Shown here: positions 49,262 through 59,759 of the stretch, piece by piece
Layout: each line of letters starts with the position of its first letter
Numbering within the stretch: position 1 is the stretch's first letter
Assembly: GCA_963681505.1 (NCBI GenBank)
Contig: OY811977.1
Location: forward strand, 6,402,970-6,466,969
Length of the DNA stretch: 64,000 nucleotides
Direction of reading: 5' to 3'
DNA from: Eunapius fragilis
Taxonomy: Eukaryota; Porifera; Demospongiae; Spongillida; Spongillidae
Program-made: the position numbers and the translations under genes
Notes under the pieces: generated by a model
The model's input: only the letters and a program-made list of their open reading frames with translations
What the model was told of the DNA's origin: nothing
The model's database searches: none

Positions 49262-49687
49262 AAAACGAGAAAATGACCATCGCATCCGTGAAGTTGAACT
49301 TGCCTCTTTCACTCCACTTATTCTCTCTTGCACTGGTGGCCTTGGGCCTCAAGCCACAACAAGCTATAAGCGTCTGGCCTCTCTGCTCTCTGCTAAATGG
49401 AACCAGGCCTATAGCCTAACCATCATGTGGTTGAAATGCCGCCTTGCCTACTCATTACTGCGAAGTTCAGTTATGTGCATTCGAGGGGCACGCTCTCACC
49501 TTGGCCATTATATGTCTGCTACACAGCCTCCTCTTGATCTGGTGTCAAGGGAAGCCCTTCTACTTGCACAATAGATTCTCATATTTTGTTTCCTTTCGTT
49601 TATATTTATTTATGTGAATTGTTTGTTTAGTGTAAAACTGTAATCCTTTACTTGTTAAATGTGATTTCCTTGCAATAAAAAATAAAA
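49262..49687 (+). mobile_element. LINE 3' end, 5'-truncated, unit B
   Basis: Counterpart of 43,767-44,192. The frame is again unbroken to the stop at 49,572-49,574, with a few substitutions; the A-tail is interrupted (AATAAAAAATAAAA). It was duplicated with the unit, not retroposed twice. Confidence 0.7.
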
Positions 49688-50368
49688 TTGTACCGCTACG
49701 TGGTCTTAAATTTTTACGTACATTTCCTGGGGGTTTGAACTAAATAACTTTAAAGGTGCTTTTCAGCTTGTTGAGGGCCACTGCTATCACGAAGACTAGC
49801 AGTTGTACTAGAATTATAGTGCGTTGACCTACGTTCGTCCAACGGAGCCGAACATTAATGACCTCTGCAGGGTTACTCATTCGAGGAAACGTTTTGAGCC
49901 TAGTCCACTCTTTTTTAAAATTATGATAGTTCTTGTGACGGTTTACATTGCAAACAAAATTTTGTGTACCTACTTATTACGTATATGAATTGGATGGCAA
50001 CTCAAAAGGTTGACATCGAAAAACGCACGGTTTAGATTCAGTTATCCATAATAGTATACAAGTTAAAATCTAGTTGTTGTATTGATATTTAACGTACAAT
50101 TTATTGATATGATAACTTTTAGCAGATTTTGCTGCATGGACACTGTTCCAAGCAGCTAGTGTTTCGATAATCCATTATATAGTCAACTACGTTCCATACG
50201 TATTTCTAAATTGTGTCATGAGCCTATCCATACATGCAAACAAAAATTCCGGTATGATTCGTATTTTCTATAATTCATTATGGCTCAATCGATGTTACAC
50301 CTATGCAATAATAAAATTAAACATCAACATTATGTCCACTGATTTTCTGCTGAACGACATGGAGGATT

Positions 50369-51039
50369 TCATGGATCATATGCTCCCAAATTGCACGTCA
50401 GTACGGATCCTGATATTTCTTCGCCAACGTCGATGGCCATGTTCCCCTTACCATTTCTCGTCTTAGTAACTCTGCAATAGGTGTCGTCTCCGAAACCCAT
50501 TTGGGCCTCGACGAAGAACGCATCTCCTGTAGCATATTTTATTTGGAAAGTTACTCCCACTGTAGTGCCACTGCTGGTCGCGATACACTACGGATACAAG
50601 CAAGCAAGGATATTATTAAATAGAAGGCGCATGCAATGACACGGCAGTGCTGGAGACACTATAGACCTTAGACGTTACCTGCCCTTGTGTTGTGCCGCCG
50701 TGGGGAGTAACAAAAGACTTCAGCTTTGGATTCCAGTTTCCATTTGCGCTTAGAACGACGAGTGACGCTCCGAATTTGACATTGTTAGTGATCTGAAGCA
50801 CAATGGCTGAAAATGGTTGTATATAAATGGCAGCATCAACTGCACACATTTGTTCATAATCACTTACTGCCTCTGTCTGCTTGCTCCATATAAGCTGGGC
50901 ATTTTTGGATGCAGCGGTATTACTGATCATCACAATTCAAAAAGTTAAAGGATGCGTTACCTTTTTCATCCTGCTGTATTTCTCGAGGATATGCCAAGGC
51001 ACTGACAAGCACACCTAGGAGGACAATCGCTTTAATCAT
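50369..51039 (-). CDS. Secreted protein gene of unknown family, unit B
   Basis: Minus-strand paralogue of the gene at 44,874-45,544, with the same exon layout: signal peptide from 51,039, second block ending 50,868, third exon 50,792-50,679, last exon 50,587-50,369. The third and last exons are identical to unit A at nucleotide level, while the signal-peptide exon carries two amino-acid changes (V to A and E to K) and some silent ones. The one-base phase problem after the signal peptide is shared. TATA-like TATTTAAAG is kept upstream. Family unknown. Confidence 0.6.
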
Positions 51040-51650
51040 CGTGAGATTGGTATGAAGAAGACTGATATAACGTGACCTCTGCACAGTCTTTAAATACACT
51101 TAGTACAGCTCTTGCATCGCATCCTTCCAGCGAAGAACCCTTAGGAAAACCACAATGTTTCCGGTGATTAGTGTGTGCAAGCCATACAATATATAGCACC
51201 CCACAATGTTTATGGTCGAGCTAATTGTACCGTAAACTCAGGAGACAACCACAACCAATCACATGCATTATCAAATAATGTTCAATGCCCAAGCAATGCA
51301 TAACCTTATTCCCGAGAAGGAACTCTTATATCTTAATATATCCGGTGATTAGTGTGGGAGGTGATCCTTGCCAGGGCCCATAGCATCTGACCCAATTTTT
51401 AATTGGTAGTGAATCGCTATATTGATGTTCAAGCGTATGTAGTATTAATAGTTTGCCTTACACTTGGGGTCCAACAAATGGAACTATATTTTCTATCCAC
51501 TCTCAATTTTATGGTCTACAATATTGATTTGTGTGCTCAGGAGCGCATACAGAAATTTTGGAATTCAGGATGGGGTATCTAACATGCATAATCAACAGCG
51601 GGAGGTACGGAGCATGCCCCACCCACAGCGCGAAGAGTGGACATTTTTGG

Positions 51651-52457
51651 ACAATACAGTAGGATGTGTGCTGTGGGGAAGTTGTGTGGTGATCCCTCTA
51701 ATCCTGAGGCCCACAGTGGTCCAGTTGCCTCATGAAGGGCATCCAGGTACGTCATGGATGAAGGCTTCAGCAAGAGGCGTGGTTTGGTGGTCTGGTATGG
51801 ATGTGTAATTGGTTTATATTCCTGATCTGGTTCAAGGACGGTTTACCTAGTATGATGTGGTCATTCCTGCTAGTGAAGTAAATTTATAGGAGGGGACAAA
51901 GGGGAGGCGGCTCATTCAAGATGAACTTCGGATAGTGAATATTGCAGCGCCTACAACACGCGCATTGGTTTTTGGCAACGGGGGGCCGGGGCTGAGTCCA
52001 TTGATGCCATGTTTTACACGACGACTTGGCTTGGCCAACACAGAAGTTACTGACAAAGTACAGCAAACCACAATGTTTCCGGTGATTAGTGTGTGCAAGC
52101 CATACAATTTATAGCGCACCACAATGTTTATGCTCGAGCTAATTGTATATTCGTATACCTTAAACTCAGGAGGCAACCACAACCAATCAAAGATGCAGCC
52201 ACCAACGACGATAAGCATTTATCAAATAATGTTCAATACCCAAGCTTATTCCCGAGAAGGAACTCTTATATCTTAATATATCCGGTGATTAGTGTGGGAG
52301 GTGATCCTTGCCAGGGCCCATCGCATCTGACCCAATTTTTAATTGGTAGTGAATCGCTATATTGATGTTCAAGCGTATGTAGTATTAATAGTTTGCCTTA
52401 CACTTGGGGTCCAACAAATGGAACTGTATTTTCTATCCACACTCTAGTTTTTGGTCA
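51651..52457. repeat. Tandem unit C, internally deleted
   Basis: 51,651-52,065 matches the start of unit B; 52,066-52,457 then matches its end (from about 51,155 onward). The missing middle is about 4.6 kb and includes the secreted gene. The join lies at TACAGCA|AACCACAATG, with two or three A bases as possible microhomology. Confidence 0.85.
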
Positions 52458-52821
52458 CACCTATACACATACTTTCCGCCATAAGACACTACTCCTTTTC
52501 CCCTTGTTGTGCACCCTATAAATTGTGCTACATAGATTCACTCATAAGCTTTTATGTCTTTTGGTTGCATAGTTTTTCACTGGTATTTTTGGAATGTTTA
52601 TATTCAGATTCATTCTCTTTATGTTTGGTTCTACATGTGCATAGTTCATTACCTTTAGTAGTCATAATAGTATCAGCAAAAAAATGGTAGTATGTCTTTT
52701 CAGACTCATACCCTCCACTGTATGCTCATATCCCATCGTCTCCTCTACATGGTCCTGTCCAAAGGACTCCATGTCGCTGATGTGTTTTTCACAAGTAACT
52801 GCATGTGTGTCAGTGGGGTTG
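52458..52821. other. No gene seen
   Basis: T-rich plus-strand sequence between the tandem units and the gypsy fragment; no recognisable motif. Confidence 0.5.
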
Positions 52822-55800
52822 GAGTGATTATGGCCTACCGGACCAGTGTGCACAAAACAACGCATATGTCCCCATTCATGCTTGTGTTTAGTCGAGGGTA
52901 CGTTTGCCTGTGGATGTTATGTTTGGCAACCCTCCTGCAGAGCTAACAAAGTGCAGCAGTATGCATGCTTTGTATCTAAGGAGTACTTTGGAGTCGGCAT
53001 ACCACAAAGTACGGAAATACTTGACAGTGGAATCTAGGATTCAGAAAGAGGGCTATGATTGCAAAGTAAAAGGAGTGAGTCCAGCATACAAAGTTGGTGA
53101 CCTGGTATGGCTGCACTGCCCAGCGGTAGCAAGAGGGAAGTCCTGCAAGCTGCATACACCTTGGAAGGGTCCCTTTGTAATTAAAAAAATATTTAGTGAT
53201 GTTGTGTTCCGTATTCACCATCGTGACCCTCCACACAAATGCCTTGTAGTTCATTTCAACCGCCTGAAGCCTTACTTGCTTTGTGGCAGGGATGCACAAG
53301 AAGGGACAGAGCAACTAAGCAAACAGAAGGATGATGAAAAGGAAGCCTCATCTACAGACAAAGAAGTATGGGAGTCGGCTTCTCCAGATAGCGATACAGA
53401 GGAGGGTGAAGTGATCATCGAAGAGGAGCATCAAGATGAGCTTGATGATGAGCTGGAGGATCAGGAGGAGCATCAAGATGAGCTTGATGATGAGCTGGAG
53501 GAGCATCATGATGAGCTGGAGGATCAGGAGGAGCATCAAGATGAGCTGGAGGATCAGGAGGAGCATCAAGATGAGCTGGAGGATCAGGAGGAGCATCAAG
53601 ATGAGCTGGAGGATCAGGAGGAGCATCAAGATGAGCTGGAGGATCAGGAGGAGCATCAAGATGAGCTTGATGATGAGCTGGAGGAGCATCATGATGAGCT
53701 GGAGGATCAGGAGGAGCATCATGATGAGCTGGAGGATCAGGAGGAGCATCAAGATGAGCTGGAGGATCAGGAGGGGCATCATGATGAGCTGGAGGATCAG
53801 GAGGAGCATCAAGATGAGCTGGAGGATCAGGAGGAGCATCAAGATGAGCTGGAGGATCAGGAGGAGCATCATGATGAGCTGGAGGATCAGGAGGAGCATC
53901 AAGATGAGCTGGAGGATCAGGAGGAGCATCAAGATGAGCTTGATGATGAGCTGGAGGATCAGGAGGAGCATCAAGATGAGCTTGATGATGAGCTGGAGGA
54001 GCATCATGATGAGCTGGAGGATCAGGAGGAGCATCAAGATGAGCTGGAGGATCAGGAGGAGCATCAAGATGAGCTGGAGGATCAGGAGGAGCATCAAGAT
54101 GAGCTGGAGGATCAGGAGGAGCATCAAGATGAGCTGGAGGATCAGGAGGAGCATCAAGATGAGCTTGATGATGAGCTGGAGGAGCATCATGATGAGCTGG
54201 AGGATCAGGAGGAGCATCATGATGAGCTGGAGGATCAGGAGGAGCATCAAGATGAGCTGGAGGATCAGGAGGGGCATCAAGATGAGCTGGAGGATCAGGA
54301 GGAGCATCAAGATGAGCTGGAGGATCAGGAGGAGCATCAAGATGAGCTGGAGGATCAGGAGGAGCATCAAGATGAGCTGGAGGATCAGGAGGGGCATCAT
54401 GATGAGCTGGAGGATCAGGAGGAGCATCAAGATGAGCTGGAGGATCAGGAGGGGCATCAAGATGAGCTGGAGGATCAGGAGGGGCATCAAGATGAGCTGG
54501 AGGATCAGGAGGGGCATCAAGATGAGCTGGAGGATCAGGAGGGGCATCAAGATGAGCTGGAGGATCAGGAGGAGCATCAAGATGAGCTGGAGGATCAGGA
54601 GGGGCATCAAGATGAGCTGGAGGATCAGGAGGGGCATCAAGATGAGCTGGAGGATCAGGAGGGGCATCAAGATGAGCTGGAGGATCAGGAGGAGCATCAA
54701 GATGAGCTGGAGGATCAGGAGGAGCATCAAGATGAGCTGGAGGATCAGGAGGGGCATCATGATGAGCTGGAGGATCAGGAGGAGCATCAAGATGAGCTGG
54801 AGGATCAGGAGGGGCATCATGATGAGCTGGAGGATCAGGAGGAGCATCAAGATGAGCTGGAGGATCAGGAGGAGCATCATGATGAGCTGGAGGATCAGGA
54901 GGAGCATCAAGATGAGCTGGAGGATCAGGAGGAGCATCAAGATGAGCTGGAGGATCAGGAGGGGCATCATGATGAGCTGGAGGATCAGGAGGAGCATCAA
55001 GATGAGCTGGGGGATCAGGAGGAGCATCATGATGAGCTGGAGGATCAGAAGGAGCATCATGATGAGCTGGAGGATCTGGAGGAGCATCATGATGAGCTGG
55101 AGGATCAGGAGGAGCATCAAGATGAGCTTGATGATGAGCTGGAGGATCAGGACGAGCATCATGATGAGCTGGAGGATCAGGAGGAGCATCAAGATGAGCT
55201 GGAGGATCAGGGGGAGCATCATGATGAGCTGGAGGATCAGGAGGAGCATCATGATGAGCTGGAGGATCAGGAGGAGCATCAAGATGAGCTGGAGGATCAG
55301 GAGGAGCATCATGATGAGCTGGAGGATCAGGAGGAGCATCAAGATGAGCTTGAGGATCAGGAGGAGCATCATGATGAGCTGGAGGATCTGGAGGAGCATC
55401 ATGATGAGCTGGAGGATCAGGAGGAGCATCATGATGAGCTGGAGGATCAGGAGGAGCATCAAGATGAGCTGGAGGATCAGGAGGAGCATCATGATGAGCT
55501 GGAGGATCTGGAGGAGCATCATGATGAGCTGGAGGATCAGGAGGGGCATCATGATGAGCTGGAGGATCAGGAGGAGCATCATAATGAGCTGGATGATCAG
55601 GAGGAGCATCAAGATGAGCTGGAGGATCAGGAGGAGCATCATGATGAGCTGGAGGATCAGGAGGGGCATCATGATGAGCTGGAGGATCAGGAGGAGCATC
55701 ATAATGAGCTGGAGGATCAGGAGGGGCATCATGATGAGCTGGAGGATCAGGAGGAGCATCATAATGAGCTGGATGATCAGGAGGAGCATCAAGATGAGCT

Positions 55801-57008
55801 TGAGGATCAGGAGGAGCATCATGATGAGCTGGAGGATCTGGAGGAGCATCATGATGAGCTGGAGGATCAGGAGGAGCATCATGATGAGCTGGAGGATCAG
55901 GAGGAGCATCATGATGAGCTGGAGGATCAGGAGGAGCATCATGATGAGCTGGAGGATCAGGAGGAGCATCATGATGAGCTGGAGGATCAGGAGGAGCATC
56001 AAGATGAGCTTGAGGATCAGGAGGAGCATCATGATGAGCTGGAGGATCTGGAGGAGCATCATGATGAGCTGGAGGATCAGGAGGAGCATCATGATGAGCT
56101 GGAGGATCAGGAGGAGCATCATGATGAGCTGGAGGATCAGGAGGAGCATCATAATGAGCTGGATGATCAGGAGGAGCATCAAGATGAGCTTGAGGATCAG
56201 GAGGAGCATCATGATGAGCTGGAGGATCAGGAGGAGCATCATAATGAGCTGGAGGATCAGGAGGAGCATCATGATGAGCTGGAGGATCAGGAGGAGCATC
56301 ATGATGAGCTGGAGGATCAGGAGGAGCATCATAATGAGCTGGATGATCAGGAGGAGCATCAAGATGAGCTTGAGGATCAGGAGGAGCATCATGATGAGCT
56401 GGAGGATCTGGAGGAGCATCATGATGAGCTGGAGGATCAGGAGGAGCATCAAGATGAGCTTGATGATGAGCTGGAGGATCAGGACGAGCATCATGATGAG
56501 CTGGAGGATCAGGAGGAGCATCAAGATGAGCTGGAGGATCAGGGGGAGCATCATGATGAGCTGGAGGATCAGGAGGAGCATCATGATGAGCTGGAGGATC
56601 AGGAGGAGCATCAAGATGAGCTGGAGGATCAGGAGGAGCATCATGATGAGCTGGAGGATCAGGAGGAGCATCATGATGAGCTGGAGGATCAGGAGGAGCA
56701 TCAAGATGAGCTTGATGATGAGCTGGAGGATCAGGAGGAGCATCATGATGAGCTGGAGGATCAGGAGGAGCATCAAGATGAGCTGGAGGATCAGGAGGAG
56801 CATCAAGATGAGCTGGAGGATCAGAAGGAGCATCAAGGATCAGGAGGCAGAAGGTGATGAAGATGAGAGGCCTGGTGAACCACCTGAGGTGGAACCTCAA
56901 GCACCACTACAAGCTGAGCTGGAGGATGGTGATCGAGAGGTGGTGCCTGGTGATCCTGTGGTATTGAGAAGGTCAACCAGGATTCGGAGATTAATCTGGA
57001 ACATCTAG
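52822..57008 (+). pseudogene. Ty3/gypsy pol 3' end: integrase C-terminus with a giant acidic repeat tail
   Basis: The frame enters in the end of an integrase core (MAYRTSVHKTTHMSPFMLVF). A one-base loss near 52,895 shifts it to LPVDVMFGNP, and it continues through the integrase C-terminal region: KVGDLVWLHCP, then WKGPFVIKKIF and VHFNRLKPY, the GPY/F-type chromatin-interacting module of gypsy integrases. An acidic linker leads into about 113 decapeptide repeats (53,421-56,835). Near 56,836 one extra base diverts the long frame to an early stop at 56,857; the other frame continues to RRSTRIRRLIWNI, a typical gypsy pol end, stopping at 57,008. Protease, reverse transcriptase, RNase H and most of the integrase are absent. 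It is an inactive, 5'-truncated copy. Confidence 0.85.
53421..56835 (+). repeat. 30-bp minisatellite encoding an acidic decapeptide array
   Basis: About 113 copies of GAGCTGGAGGATCAGGAGGA plus GCATCAAGAT, encoding DELEDQEEHQ. Variants are systematic: H for Q in the last position, G for E at GGG units, EDLEEHH, and longer DELDDELEDQ or shorter ELEEHH units. Multi-unit blocks are themselves repeated, for example near 53,430-53,700 against 53,930-54,200, and 55,100-55,340 against 56,440-56,660. No indel breaks the frame in 3.4 kb. The product would be roughly 60 percent Asp plus Glu and probably helical or disordered. Confidence 0.95.
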
Positions 57009-57035
57009 ACATGTTCTCAATAAAAGACGGGGTAG

Positions 57036-57150
57036 TGTAGTATTCTGATTATTAGCGCCTGCGCAGTGCTGCATATATAATTATCTGTTCGTGTACGTTG
57101 TGCAGTTGATATTCCTTTGAGCCTCATTGGTTAGCTGATAAGCTTACACA
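57036..57150 (+). mobile_element. Probable 3' LTR of the gypsy element
   Basis: A purine-rich tract AAAAGACGGGG lies 27 bases after the pol stop and is followed by TGTAGTATTC, a typical LTR start, with a TATATAA-type motif downstream. The right end is set at TTACACA only tentatively, since no second LTR is present. Confidence 0.45.
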
Positions 57151-57525
57151 GTAGAATGGACTCTGCATGCCCCGCTAGAAAGAGTTTTGCTGTTACTTTG
57201 ATAGGAACTGTAGTGTTTAAACTTAAACATTTACCCTTTCGTACCTCCGTGCCCGTTCCGTGTTTAAGCTGTTCAGCAAGCTTTTCATTATTGAAACAAA
57301 TTCCATATTATTTAAACGCAGTTTACTGATGACGCGTACATGTAAGCTTGTACAGGTAAATAATTCCCAGCCCTTGACGGTTGACCGCCGATCGACGGTG
57401 ATCGACCGCCAACCTCGAGATTTGATGGTCAGAAATGGCCGTGACCGTGTCGGATAGGTTGCAGACGGTTGGCCGTGGCCGTGACCGGGAAGGATTGGTG
57501 CCAGCCTTTTCTGTCCGTGACCGTG
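57151..57525. other. Intergenic stretch with repeated GACCGTG motifs
   Basis: No gene seen. GACCGTG/GACCGCC-type motifs recur between 57,370 and 57,525 just before the CACTA-ended element, and TGACCGTCAAGG continues directly after it at 62,524. Confidence 0.5.
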
Positions 57526-57659
57526 CACTAGAAAACATTTTTGTTGAAACAACATATTCTTAAATGGTATAAACAATTGAAACTGAGGTAACAGTTTAAA
57601 ATGTTGTTTTAACGGTATTAACAGTAATGGAAATAATTATTAGCCTGTTGTTAAAAGTA

Positions 57660-58060
57660 CAGATTTTTTAAACGACAATTTTAACTTTATACCTAGATAG
57701 TTGATATTACGATTAGTTAAAATGACTATAATTATTGTACATTTGAGCTTTTTAAAAAAGTAATTTTAACTTTACAGGTAGTTGATATAATAAATAAAGG
57801 TAGTTAAAATGACAGCAATTATTGTTAATTTGATAAGTAATTTTAACTTTATGGGTAGTTGATACAATAAAGGATTAGTTAAAATGACTACAATTATTGT
57901 ACATTCGAGCTTTTTAATAAGCAATTTTAACTTCACAGGTAGTTGATATAATAAAGGATTAGTTAAGACAACTACATTTAATTTCATTATAACTTTGCAT
58001 CTGAATAGTTGATATAACAAAGCATTGGTCAAGATAAGTATAATTGTAGATTTGATTATT
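57660..58060. repeat. Subterminal tandem repeats of about 80-85 bp
   Basis: AATTTTAACTTTA followed by TAGTTGATAT and GGATTAGTTAAAATGACTA recurs with spacings of about 77-85 bp. Position inside one end of the CACTA-ended element suggests transposase binding. Confidence 0.75.
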
Positions 58061-58470
58061 TAAAGTACCCATTTTGACAAATTTACTGTCGAGTAAATTA
58101 TTTTTAATACTTAGTTTTAGCTTCTATATTTAAACCACATGCACAGCATAATGTTACATCAGACAAGTATGCAAATCAAATAATCAAGCACAAAAGCAGC
58201 AGCATAAAGTACATACAGTAAAGTCAGACAGTCAGTCACAAGCATATTTCATTATGTCGCTGCTTGTAGTCAGATATGTTGCAGTTTTTTTTGTTTCTTG
58301 AGGAAGCTTGAACACAAATTCATGAAGAAATAGACAAAGAACAAATGCAAGTAATCTTGCATTGCTTTTTTGCAATGTGCTAATTGCATGTTACCATACA
58401 CAGTAATTTTGCCGCCAAACTGACGACTGATGCCTAATGGCATCCTCCTGGTGGTACATTCATCTACTGT

Positions 58471-58793
58471 GGTGTGCAGAAAATAAACTTCTGCCAGTTA
58501 ACATCCTTTTACATTTGATGGTGCATGCTCGTTATACAGGTCCAAACCTTGGCCAGAAATTGCCATACAAGCTATACTTATTTTTCTCTGGTCACAAGTC
58601 AGAGCGTCAAAGTGAAGCAACGATTGAGATATGCAGAAAAGCATATTGAACTGCTTCACTTTGATGCTCTGAATTGGGACTAGAGAAAATAATTGTTGCT
58701 TAGCAATTTTGGGCCAAGCTCCAAAGGACCTGTACAACAAGCATGCATGCACCATCAAATTTAAAACTGACAAAACTTTATTTTCTGCACACC
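58471..58793. repeat. 323-bp imperfect hairpin inside the CACTA-ended element
   Basis: Outer ends GGTGTGCAGAAAATAAA and TTTATTTTCTGCACACC; inner stem of 19 bases at 58,601-58,619 and 58,652-58,670 (one mismatch). Intermediate segments such as CATTTGATGGTGCATGC pair as well. It could be a nested MITE or a small-RNA-producing foldback. Confidence 0.85.
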
Positions 58794-58972
58794 ATGGTTG
58801 ACAAATGTGCCCCATGCAGGAAGACACAGGTACATTATTTAACACAATCATGCATAGGTATACAACATTCTAGATTACGCTTCACAAACAATTAGGTATT
58901 ATGTACATGTGCAATACCTATACATTGCATTTCTACAATGCTAAGGCAATAGGATCTTCCTTGAATTTTGTG

Positions 58973-59700
58973 TCAATGTTTTACCAGTAAAGTGAGGGCA
59001 CAGAGGTCATCCTCCTCATCATCTACAAAAATTAGAACTGGTTAGTGTGTGTAAACACAAATGCACGTTCCCACAGCAACTATGCTGATGGCCCATAAAG
59101 GCAAATAGTGGACCATGCATGTGAGCAAACACATATCAAACGACATGCAAAATTGTAAATTGCTTACCTTTGTGAACATCCCTAATTGCTTTTAAAGTAT
59201 CGCTGCACTTTCCTGTCAAAGATTCAGAGAATTTAAGGACAGCTGGAACAATTTTCCTCCACTTCTCCATAGCCTTCTTAATGAAGTCTTCATTGTCTGT
59301 GATCAGGTCCAGCTCAAACTCATGCTGCAAAATTTGACCACACATTATGTATAAAATCCAGACACCTTTGAACCAATGTCTTTCATGAAAGGATACTTTC
59401 TTACTATTTTGTTTGCAACAACAGATGCAAATGTTGAATTTGGCTTGGGAACAATTGGGTTACTAAATCCCTCACAACCTTATTTGATCTGGAAGTGTCT
59501 ATTTGTTATAGCCGCTCTTCATCTGTCTCTTTTCGAAGACGTTGCATAATTGAAGGTCTCCAGGTGTCTGGAATCTGGAATATACTATACACTGAAGATA
59601 AAGCATCGTCTGAAGCAGTTCCAGGGAGAGAAAAGGTTTGGCTCAGGAGTACCTGTGTCTGACAAATTTGATGAGAATAAACCATTTGCATGACTTGTTG
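58973..59700 (-). pseudogene. Broken spliced gene carried by the CACTA-ended element
   Basis: Reading the minus strand: a block with SLPGTASDDALSSVYSIF, then IPDTWRPSIMQRLRKE, a stop, VVRDLVTQLFP, a one-base frame change, then FASVVANKIVRKYPFMKD. This resembles a domain I recall from uncharacterised, often transposon-linked animal proteins with a YPFLKD-type motif. Next comes an exon (59,324-59,168) opening after TTTTGCAG, reading HEFELDLITDNEDF, and ending in a GTAAGC donor in phase 1. The last exon (59,022-58,973) joins in the same phase, reads DDEEDDLCALTLLVKH and stops. The last two exons look intact; the upstream part has a nonsense codon and a frameshift. Confidence 0.5.
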
Positions 59701-59759
59701 AAGGGCAGGATGGCCTTGGAGGTGAGGTCACTTAGGTCTCTGCACTAGAAAAAATCTGT

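Larger units (their letters stand above)
46156..51650. repeat. Tandem unit B (about 5.5 kb)
   Basis: Second full unit, period 5,495-5,508 bp relative to unit A. It contains the same set of elements in the same order. Confidence 0.92.

Noticed and set aside
53348-56836. Minus-strand ORF of 1,162 codons, Leu/Ile/Met rich
   Set aside because: Mirror of the acidic array: the 30-nt unit has no stop in several frames, so long ORFs appear automatically. No start context or independent features.
53415-56900. Minus-strand ORF of 1,161 codons, rich in Pro, Asp, Ala and His
   Set aside because: Same cause as above; the plus frame is the one continuous with the integrase module.
53436-57008. Second plus-strand ORF with Met-Ser-Trp-Arg repeats
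   Set aside because: Shifted reading of the array. Only its last part, after 56,836, is the genuine polyprotein end reached after a one-base insertion.
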